Shown piece after piece: positions 6,832 to 13,032 of a DNA stretch of 34,299 bases. Position 1 is the first letter of the stretch. Every line of letters starts with the position of its first letter. The translations under genes and the position numbers were made by a program. This DNA comes from Streptococcus ovis DSM 16829. Its GTDB lineage: Bacteria > Bacillota > Bacilli > Lactobacillales > Streptococcaceae. The DNA lies in NCBI RefSeq assembly GCF_000380125.1, contig NZ_KB904580.1, positions 1 through 34,299 on the forward strand. The letters are read 5' to 3'. The notes under the pieces were generated by a model. That model saw only the letters and a list, made by a program, of their open reading frames with translations, ran no database searches and had not been told where the DNA came from.

Positions 6832-8061
6832 ATGACAAATTCTGTAAGTTCCAAAACTGCCATGAAGCATAACATTGCTGCTTTCTTTAGTGGAGTTGGT
6901 GGAATTGAGTTAGGTTTTGAACAAACCAACGAGTTCAGAGTGGTGTATGCTAATGAATTTGATAAGTATGCTCGTGCTACTTACGCTCTCAACCATCCCA
7001 ACACCCCTCTTGATAGCCGAGATATTCACAAAGTACCAGCTGATGAAGTATTGGATGAGACTGGAAAAGACAACATTGATGTTGTTGTTGGTGGATTCCC
7101 TTGTCAAGCTTTTAGTATAGCGGGCTATAGAAAAGGTTTTGATGATGATAGAGGAGATTTATTCTTTGAATTACTCCGAATTATTGAAGCCAAGAAACCA
7201 AAAGTTGTCTTTATCGAAAATGTAAAAAATATGGTTTCCCATGATCATGGTAATACTTTTAAAGTCATACGAGAAGCTTTGACGGATAATAACTATTTTA
7301 TTAAGTGGAAAGTCTTAAATGGTAAAGACTATGGTAACATTCCACAAAATCGGGAGAGAATTTATATAGTAGGTTTTGATAATAAAGAATCTTATGATGC
7401 TTTTGAATTTCCTGAAGAAATCAAACTAACAACAACACTAAAAGACGTTATTGACTTTGGGGCAGAGCTAGATGAGAACTATTACTACCGTGAAGGTAAA
7501 CAAAAATTTTATGAAGAACTGAAACATGCTATTGACAGTCAGGATACAGTATATCAATGGCGTAGACAATATGTACGCGAGAATAAAAATGGAGTTGTAC
7601 CTACTTTAACTGCTAATATGGGAACAGGTGGGCATAATGTGCCATTGATTTTAACCAATAATCATGAGATTCGTAAATTGACACCTAAAGAGACGTTTAA
7701 TGTTCAAGGTTTTCCTAAAGAGTTTAAACTTCCAGAAAAACTATCAAATGGTCAACTGTATAAACAAGCTGGTAATAGTGTGGTTGTCCCAGTAATTAAA
7801 CGTATTGCGGAAAATATTTCTGTCGCTTTGAATCAACAAGGAGAATCACAACTAGCTAGAAATGGTAAATTTGCAATTATTTATACTAAGATGAACGGAC
7901 AATTTGAAGGGGAATCTTATGTTAAGGAATTTGTTGACAGCTACGAACAAGCTGAAAAAATTATTAAATCTTACAAAGATGGATTGAGTATTTTTTCAGA
8001 CGAAGAATATTTTAGATTTATCAAGAAAAAAGGTAATTTAGAATTTTATAGTATCGTATAA
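6832..8061 (+). CDS. DNA (cytosine-5-)-methyltransferase
   Basis: The protein transfers a methyl group from SAM to C5 of cytosine in its target site. All landmark motifs are present: the SAM-binding FFSGVGGIELGFE (about 18-30), catalytic GGFPCQAFS with Cys91, FIENVKNM with Glu129, IPQNRERIYIVGF (about 170-182), and the C-terminal LTPKETFNVQGFP and QAGNSVVVPVI. The target recognition region is roughly 205-275 and contains QWRRQYVRENKNGVVPTLTA. After the last motif it carries an extra tail of about 70 residues (FAIIYTKMNGQFEGESYVKE), which core enzymes of this family do not need. It is flanked by two predicted nucleases, on the minus strand (5941-6714) and the plus strand (8147-9457). The recognition sequence cannot be read from the sequence. 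Confidence 0.95.
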   Translation: MTNSVSSKTAMKHNIAAFFSGVGGIELGFEQTNEFRVVYANEFDKYARATYALNHPNTPLDSRDIHKVPADEVLDETGKDNIDVVVGGFPCQAFSIAGYRKGFDDDRGDLFFELLRIIEAKKPKVVFIENVKNMVSHDHGNTFKVIREALTDNNYFIKWKVLNGKDYGNIPQNRERIYIVGFDNKESYDAFEFPEEIKLTTTLKDVIDFGAELDENYYYREGKQKFYEELKHAIDSQDTVYQWRRQYVRENKNGVVPTLTANMGTGGHNVPLILTNNHEIRKLTPKETFNVQGFPKEFKLPEKLSNGQLYKQAGNSVVVPVIKRIAENISVALNQQGESQLARNGKFAIIYTKMNGQFEGESYVKEFVDSYEQAEKIIKSYKDGLSIFSDEEYFRFIKKKGNLEFYSIV

Positions 8062-8073
8062 AATGAATATGAT

Positions 8074-8099
8074 AAAAGCTAGTTTTAGACTAGCTTTTT
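8074..8099 (+). terminator. Terminator after the methyltransferase
   Basis: AAAGCTAGT and ACTAGCTTT form a perfect stem with a 5-base loop, followed by Ts. It separates the methylase from the second nuclease gene. Confidence 0.8.
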
Positions 8100-8100
8100 C

Positions 8101-8109
8101 TGTTATAAT
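8101..8109 (+). promoter_or_regulatory. Extended -10 promoter of the second nuclease
   Basis: TGTTATAAT at 8101-8109 fits TGnTATAAT and abuts the methylase terminator, so the 8147 gene probably has its own promoter. Confidence 0.55.
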
Positions 8110-8146
8110 AAAGAGTATGTAGTCAGGAATTATAAAGGAGACGAAT

Positions 8147-9457
8147 ATGTCAATATGGGAAAAATATACTAAGGAGGAAAGAGAGGAATATATAAAATTT
8201 CTTCAGGTATATGGTGCATTAACTAACCTTTTTAGACAAAAACATGGAGATCCTATTCCATATCTTGATTCAAAGTTTCAAGAGACAATCTATGCAAAGG
8301 TTTTTAAAAGTGAGAATGTTGACATCGGTAATACTCCTCATGATATCTTGTCAATATTTGCTGATAAAAGAATAGGTATCGGTTTGAAAACATGGATGAA
8401 CTCAAGTCCATCTTTTCAAAAAGTAATGCAATTGAAACGCTATAAAGCTGAAATTGATCCACTTTTTAGCAAATCAGATGAAGAACTCGCTTTAAAATTA
8501 TCTCAAATTAAAAATGATAGAATGTTAGCTGACTATAAGCGTCTAGGGCTCACAGAAGATGGTAACATCTATCATTATATTACTAGGGACGCAGGAAAAT
8601 TTGTTATTCAAGAGACTCTATACCCTTTGGTGGACTTGAATAATCTCAGAGATTTTAAACGTACTTCTACTGCGTTTCAATGGTCTGATGGTCATAAAGA
8701 TTATAAATTTACTTATAGCGATTCACAAATATGGCAACATTTTGACTCAAATAAAAAAGATACTTTAGTTCTTAATACATTTGATGTCAATATTATTGAT
8801 GATCCATTTGAATTTCTCTTACAATCGTACTTTAATTTCATAGATGATTTCAAAAACAAATCACATCAGGACGATATTGTTGAAGTGTATTTACCGCTTT
8901 ATTCATATCGTAGCAAAGAAGTAGAAGAAAAATCAGGACTTAATTCTTGGAATTCAGCACCTAAAAATCGTGGGAGTTCAACACTACGTCCACTCAATGA
9001 AATATACATCCCCATCCCAAGAGAATTTCATAAAAAAGTTCCTAACTTTTTCTGTTCCGATATTTTTGAAGTAGAACGAATGCAAAATAACTATACTGGG
9101 GATAAGAAGAATAAACCACAAGTTCGATTTCATTTAAAATTACCGAATGGAAAGTTGATCCCTGCTCTTGTTGGCCAAGAAAGAATGAAAAGTCTGCAAT
9201 CGGGTAGTTTGACTGAGCGTGACCCTGAGACAAATAAACTTTACGGACAGTCAGCACTAGGTCAATGGCTCCTAGTTGATGTACTTGGGCTAAATGAAAG
9301 ACAAATTGTTACCAGAGATTGGCTTCAAAAAAAGGGGACAGATTCAGTGAGACTTTGGAGAAAAAAAGACGATTATTCAACCATTTATATAGATTTTGCA
9401 CCAATTGGTAGTTTCGAAGCGTTTATGAATAATGAAGCAATTGAGAAAGAAGAATAA
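8147..9457 (+). CDS. Predicted restriction endonuclease, nuclease plus B3-like domain
   Basis: The 436-residue protein appears to have two parts. Residues 40-110 hold a PD-(D/E)XK pattern: Glu46 (FQETIYAKVF), Pro-His-Asp66 (NTPHDILSIF) and IGIGLKTW with Lys81, then FQKVMQLKRY. Residues about 245-425 resemble the B3-like DNA-recognition domain at the C-terminus of NgoFVII/BfiI-type enzymes: GLNSWNSAPKNRGSS, LNEIYIPIPREFHKKVPNFF, LPNGKLIPALV, and then LGQWLLVDVLGLNERQIVT and DSVRLWRKKD. This comparison is from memory of the family. Unlike NgoFVII, no phospholipase-D HxK motif is seen, so the catalytic part differs. It starts after AAGGAG and has its own promoter. It is probably the true partner of the methylase, or a second nuclease of the locus. 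Confidence 0.65.
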   Translation: MSIWEKYTKEEREEYIKFLQVYGALTNLFRQKHGDPIPYLDSKFQETIYAKVFKSENVDIGNTPHDILSIFADKRIGIGLKTWMNSSPSFQKVMQLKRYKAEIDPLFSKSDEELALKLSQIKNDRMLADYKRLGLTEDGNIYHYITRDAGKFVIQETLYPLVDLNNLRDFKRTSTAFQWSDGHKDYKFTYSDSQIWQHFDSNKKDTLVLNTFDVNIIDDPFEFLLQSYFNFIDDFKNKSHQDDIVEVYLPLYSYRSKEVEEKSGLNSWNSAPKNRGSSTLRPLNEIYIPIPREFHKKVPNFFCSDIFEVERMQNNYTGDKKNKPQVRFHLKLPNGKLIPALVGQERMKSLQSGSLTERDPETNKLYGQSALGQWLLVDVLGLNERQIVTRDWLQKKGTDSVRLWRKKDDYSTIYIDFAPIGSFEAFMNNEAIEKEE

Positions 9458-9480
9458 AAAAGAGGATTCACCTCTTTTTT
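9456..9480. terminator. Bidirectional terminator
   Basis: AAAAAAGAGG and CCTCTTTTTT form a perfect 10-bp stem with a 5-base loop. It overlaps the stop codon of the 8147 gene and serves both it and the converging 98-aa gene. Confidence 0.85.
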
Positions 9481-9491
9481 ACTACTTATTG

Positions 9492-9788
9492 CTAGTACAA
9501 TTCATCCTTGATTGATTCAATAAAATCAGTATAGAATTTCTGGATGGTATTAGCTACATACTCAACACTTTCTTGAGCAGTGACCTGAATTAAATTTTCA
9601 TAACTAGCCAAGGAAACTACTTGAGTAAATTCTACATTAAACTCCTTATCTTTGCACAATACTTCAAATTCTTTTAAAAAATCTAATAGTGTTTGCTTCT
9701 GAGTCCCTTGATATACATTTTTATCAAGACGAATACCTAAGTTTGATATTTCAACCGATAGATTATCATAAAGTTCTTCTAAGTCCAT
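9492..9788 (-). CDS. Small acidic helical protein, unknown
   Basis: I do not recognise this 98-residue product. It is acidic and mostly helical by composition (DLEELYDNLSVEISNLGIRL and YVANTIQKFYTDFIESIKDE), with no membrane segment or metal site. AAGGAGC lies 11 bases before ATG, which supports the start. It follows the CpXC gene by 91 bases in the same direction, and a TATAAT-like element (9818-9823) could give it separate expression. It sits between the R-M genes and the CpXC gene, so it may be part of the defence block. Confidence 0.6.
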   Translation of the reverse strand: MDLEELYDNLSVEISNLGIRLDKNVYQGTQKQTLLDFLKEFEVLCKDKEFNVEFTQVVSLASYENLIQVTAQESVEYVANTIQKFYTDFIESIKDELY

Positions 9789-9879
9789 TACGCAATTTGC
9801 TCCTTACTTTTTTTGAAATTATATTAACTTCAATATATAGTAAATCACTCAAAAAAGCAAGAGTACTCATCATTGTTGA

Positions 9880-10518
9880 CTATGATATGACACCATGTCT
9901 AATAACATTTCCTGCCCAATATTCGTTAATGAACAATTCCTTGTCTTCAATAGTTTCTAGTTCTGAAATGAAAAATTGATATTGTTCCTTTGAAAAATCA
10001 AGTGATGCTACTACTTCATCCTTATTGATAAACATAAATTGATAATTAGAAGGTCCAACTTGTGAAAGGACTACATTGTCATAAGAAAACTGAATATCCC
10101 CTTCTTCCAATGGGCTATTGGTGTATTTCATCAACTCAATAGCACGATCGTCTAGATTTGCATTAAATATTTGTACTTTTTCTATAAAGGATTCCAAATC
10201 ATGGACAATTCTACAACGGTATTCAGACAGGTCTACCCCTTCTAGCTTTATATAGTTTTGCTGTCTAGTAAAAATTGCTTTATCAATGTAAGGGACATAA
10301 TGTATTGCACACTTCTTCTCTTTATCCAGATAAAGTGTAGGATAGGTAATAATTTGTTCTTTATCACAATGTTGGCAGGAGAATTTAAACAAATTCCATT
10401 CTGTGATAGCTTTAGTTAATTCGGGATGAGTTGTTGCATTCACCACATTATATCGCTCATGTAGGCATTTTCGGCCACATTGTGGACAGTTAAGATGGGA
10501 TAAGTAAAGTTCAGTCAT
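9880..10518 (-). CDS. CpXC-domain zinc-binding protein
   Basis: The 212-residue protein begins with a CpXC-type zinc site: Cys11-Pro-Gln-Cys14 (LNCPQCGRKC) and Cys48-x2-Cys51 (FSCQHCDKEQ), the pattern that names the family. The remainder is a mixed alpha/beta domain with no catalytic motif. CpXC proteins are of unknown function and often occur in Firmicutes mobile regions. GGAG lies 9 bases before ATG. Neighbours are a 98-aa unknown downstream and a DUF4365 nuclease-like gene upstream in the same direction. Zinc binding is well supported; its role is not. Confidence 0.75.
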   Translation of the reverse strand: MTELYLSHLNCPQCGRKCLHERYNVVNATTHPELTKAITEWNLFKFSCQHCDKEQIITYPTLYLDKEKKCAIHYVPYIDKAIFTRQQNYIKLEGVDLSEYRCRIVHDLESFIEKVQIFNANLDDRAIELMKYTNSPLEEGDIQFSYDNVVLSQVGPSNYQFMFINKDEVVASLDFSKEQYQFFISELETIEDKELFINEYWAGNVIRHGVIS

Positions 10519-10583
10519 ATATAGTTCTCCTTCTCTGTGATGAGCTTTATATGCTCTTACTTATATATTCGTAATCAAATAAG

Positions 10584-10610
10584 AAAAGGCTAAAAAAATT
10601 TCAACCTTTT
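10584..10610 (-). terminator. Weak terminator downstream of the DUF4365 gene
   Basis: On the minus strand AAAAGGTT pairs with AGCCTTTT (one wobble) around a 10-base loop, then a broken T-run. It lies about 20 bases beyond the stop of the frameshifted extension at 10630, where the end of an intact DUF4365 gene would be expected. Confidence 0.45.
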
Positions 10611-10629
10611 TATTATCTTTAGGAAAAAG

Positions 10630-10815
10630 CTATGCATTATTAGTTATAAAATTCTCGAATTGGCTTGGAGTAAATGTTCTCACTTCGTCTACACACATTT
10701 TTTCTAAAACACCCATTCCAAAATGATGAAAACTTGTTTGACTTAGTTGGGAAACTCTATTAGCATCAAAGGATGTTAAAACTAAACTATAGTTTTTGAA
10801 ATAAATTATAAATGG
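10630..10815 (-). pseudogene. Out-of-frame C-terminal continuation of the DUF4365 gene
   Basis: The 592-residue frame stops at 10787, but removing one base at the CCC run (10814-10816, minus strand) lets the frame continue for about 60 more codons to TAG at 10630-10632. The continuation has a protein-like composition (TSFDANRVSQLSQTSFHHFG and MGVLEKMCVDEVRTFTPSQF) and a terminator follows it. The gene therefore looks truncated by a one-base insertion, or by a sequencing error. Confidence 0.55.
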
Positions 10816-12565
10816 GATAATCTAAATATCGCTCTTTTGTTTCCTCATCCAATTTATTCCAATAAAAATTAGCCTGTTGTTTTGATTTTAACAACACTGA
10901 GGCACCAAAACAAATTTCATTTTTACCATAATTATTAATCAAAATGCTAGTAAGAGTTTCCATTTCATTATTATTCAATTCTCGATTTCTATACTTAATT
11001 TGAAGATCATTTATAATAGCTATCTCGCTATTTTTGAAATAATTTAAGTTCCAATCAGAAAGTCTTTGAACCCAATTAAGCAGCGTCTCTCTTCTTTCAG
11101 TATCTTTTGCCATATCAGCTGCTGCAATTATTTTTATTATTGTATTGTCAGCCCCCTCATACTTTAAACTATTATCAACTAGTCGTTGATAGGAAGCTAT
11201 TACGGAATCAAAGTTGCAATTATCTATTTTTAACCATTCATTTGGTTCAAAAACTTCAAAAATAGAAATATCTGAATAATCTTCATCTTCCCCTCTTCGA
11301 CACCAAGGAGTTTCATTGAAAATATCTATCATAGCCCCCTTCTTATCATCTTCAAATTCATATAATGTGATAATGTGGATGTTAGCAATTTTCAGATGAA
11401 GTAATTTTGATTCATCATAATTTAAAGCAAGCGTTTCTCTTAAAATTAGACCTTTATTAAGAAAGGACAAATTTTTTTGCGATTGACTATCAAATAATGC
11501 TAAATCAAGTTCTTTTTTGATGCCTATATTATCCATAATAGTAGCAATGCGTTGCAATTCTTCAAGATGCTCATTTAAATTCATCAACTTAATTTCATTT
11601 AAATTATTTGCATCAAATTTTACACTTTTACCATTTAATGTAATATATCCTGCTTTTTGTAATTCTTGTAACGCTTCAGTACATCTAATGGCTTCTGACA
11701 AATTATCGGGACGTGAAAAATTTAAACTGAATTTGTTTGTTTTCTTATGAGCTGAAAATGTAAATCCTGATCCAATTCGAAGTTCTACACTACCATCTGG
11801 AAAACGATGTCTCTTTATATCATCAAAGATAAATGTTTCTCCTATAGTAAAAATTAAATCAGTTTCTTCAAAAATTTCAACTACTTTAATTGTACTATCA
11901 ACTGGAATTATAGCACCATTTTCCGCATCTTCTAGATAAGGAAAAATATCGTGTTCTTCTTGATAATTAAAAATGTCAACTGGATTTTTTCCTCGATGAT
12001 AAAACTTGATAACTTTATCTTTAGGTAAGTCACTTAAACTTGGTAATTTTTTATCAGTAAAACTACGTTGCCTGTCACTGGTTCTAATAAAATCTAATAA
12101 CTCTGCATACACTTTTTCAGCAGGCAATGGATGAATATTAACTAGTACTGTCTTATTAATTTGTTCTTTAATTTTTGATTTTTTAGATTTGCTATTCTTA
12201 AGTAGACGTTTGATTGTTAATGGAGGTAAAGATTTGTAATATATCCCGTTTAGTTCATAATTATTGCCTAATGAAACCACAAATAATACCACTCCCCCTG
12301 TCCTCAAATATAACTCTAGATCACTTAAAGTTAAGCGAAAATTATTAAGAGGAATCTCACTTTTTTGTGTAGATTTAACTTGGACAGGAACCACCCCGAT
12401 AATATCTTCTTTTCTATCTGTTGGATTTTTTAAAACATGTATAGTTCCGTCCCATGATGGAGTTTTATCATTCTGATCAAGATAGGATTGGAGATAATCG
12501 TTTTTATCTATAAATGTAGCCAGATGAGAAACACCTAGTGATTCAATTTTTTTATTGTTTACCAA
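10787..12565 (-). CDS. DUF4365-type nuclease-like protein (3' end probably frameshifted)
   Basis: The 592-residue protein starts with a DUF4365/PD-(D/E)XK-like domain: Glu8, Asp39 (TPSWDGTIHV) and Gln62-Val63-Lys64 (VPVQVKSTQ), with Gln in place of the usual second acid, as in several restriction-like nucleases. The remaining 430 residues, including two segments around 300-430, show no motif I recognise. The start is TTG (12563-12565) behind GGGGTGA, and an extended -10 (TGGTATAAT) lies at 12609-12601. Such nuclease-plus-unknown proteins are frequent in defence islands, so an anti-invader role is plausible but unproven. The last 10 residues are probably out of frame (see 10630-10815). Confidence 0.75.
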   Translation of the reverse strand: MVNNKKIESLGVSHLATFIDKNDYLQSYLDQNDKTPSWDGTIHVLKNPTDRKEDIIGVVPVQVKSTQKSEIPLNNFRLTLSDLELYLRTGGVVLFVVSLGNNYELNGIYYKSLPPLTIKRLLKNSKSKKSKIKEQINKTVLVNIHPLPAEKVYAELLDFIRTSDRQRSFTDKKLPSLSDLPKDKVIKFYHRGKNPVDIFNYQEEHDIFPYLEDAENGAIIPVDSTIKVVEIFEETDLIFTIGETFIFDDIKRHRFPDGSVELRIGSGFTFSAHKKTNKFSLNFSRPDNLSEAIRCTEALQELQKAGYITLNGKSVKFDANNLNEIKLMNLNEHLEELQRIATIMDNIGIKKELDLALFDSQSQKNLSFLNKGLILRETLALNYDESKLLHLKIANIHIITLYEFEDDKKGAMIDIFNETPWCRRGEDEDYSDISIFEVFEPNEWLKIDNCNFDSVIASYQRLVDNSLKYEGADNTIIKIIAAADMAKDTERRETLLNWVQRLSDWNLNYFKNSEIAIINDLQIKYRNRELNNNEMETLTSILINNYGKNEICFGASVLLKSKQQANFYWNKLDEETKERYLDYPIYNLFQKL

Positions 12566-12600
12566 ATATTCACCCCATTACATAATATTATATACTTCTT

Positions 12601-12609
12601 ATTATACCA
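12601..12609 (-). promoter_or_regulatory. Extended -10 promoter of the DUF4365 gene
   Basis: The minus strand reads TGGTATAAT, about 36 bases before the TTG start. No convincing -35 is visible. Confidence 0.5.
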
Positions 12610-12795
12610 TTAACACCGTAAAAACATATAGACTATATTACTACTGTACTCCTCTAAAATCTACACAATATTACCTTAAAAAATGTACATTTGAACTCAC
12701 TAACTTCCTAATATTTTCTACCTCATTTTGTACAATTGAATTCCCACCCAAACTGGAATATCGTAACTAAATTATGGACTATATTACACTCTAAA

Positions 12796-12896
12796 ATAAA
12801 GTACAAAACAAAAATAAAGTACACTTTTCAAAGAATGTACTTTATGCTTCAATTATAGATGTATCAAGGGTTTAGGTACTGTTAGATATAAAGTAC
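12796..12896. repeat. ATAAAGTAC repeat cluster
   Basis: ATAAAGTAC occurs at 12796-12804, 12814-12822 and 12888-12896, and inverted at 12837-12845. The second and third form a 10-bp perfect inverted repeat (12814-12823 with 12836-12845, 13-16 bp apart depending on ends). Clustered direct and inverted copies past the end of the transfer operon suggest a protein-binding region, possibly an operator or oriT/replication site. Confidence 0.6.
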
Positions 12897-12927
12897 ATAA
12901 ATTTTTAGTTTTTCTACATTTTCCATG

Positions 12928-13032
12928 TTATTCATCCTCTTTCTGTTTTCGTCTAGTCATAAAACCTTGGGTTAACTGAGCAACTAAGTCCGCTACAGGT
13001 TCATCTCTTCGTTGCCCAGTTCTTCCTTTTTT
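12928..13032 (-). other. Candidate -1 programmed frameshift and alternative C-terminus
   Basis: In the zero frame of the 1408-aa gene the heptamer A AAA AAG lies at 13032-13026 in the correct phase (CCA AAA AAG). A Shine-Dalgarno-like GGAGG (13050-13046) lies 13 nt upstream, close to the spacing in dnaX-type sites. Slipping -1 replaces the short zero-frame tail (EELGNEEMNL) with 32 residues in another frame (GRTGQRRDEPVADLVAQLTQ, then GFMTRRKQKEDE) ending at TAA 12930-12928. A weak stem (GGGCAAC with GTTGCTC) lies downstream. An ordinary indel in the A6 run is the alternative. Confidence 0.5.

Larger units (their letters stand above)
12566..12927. other. Non-coding AT-rich region with GTAC repeats
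   Basis: There is no supportable gene here. It holds the DUF4365 promoter, a perfect palindrome AAATGTACATTT (12681-12692) and the ATAAAGTAC repeat cluster. A 14-codon frame beginning at ATG 12924-12926 (MENVEKLKIYVLYI) follows the transfer operon but is too short to call. Confidence 0.6.

Noticed and set aside
8147-9457. Assigning a named recognition site or enzyme name to the R-M locus
   Set aside because: The recognition sequence cannot be read from protein sequence alone without comparison to characterised enzymes.
12555-12770. 71-codon plus-strand frame upstream of the DUF4365 gene
   Set aside because: Very AT-rich, Tyr/Ser/Thr-heavy composition and it covers the DUF4365 promoter; likely chance.
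12884-12926. 14-codon frame MENVEKLKIYVLYI after the TOPRIM gene
   Set aside because: Too short to support as a gene although a ribosome-like GAGG precedes it; may be a remnant.
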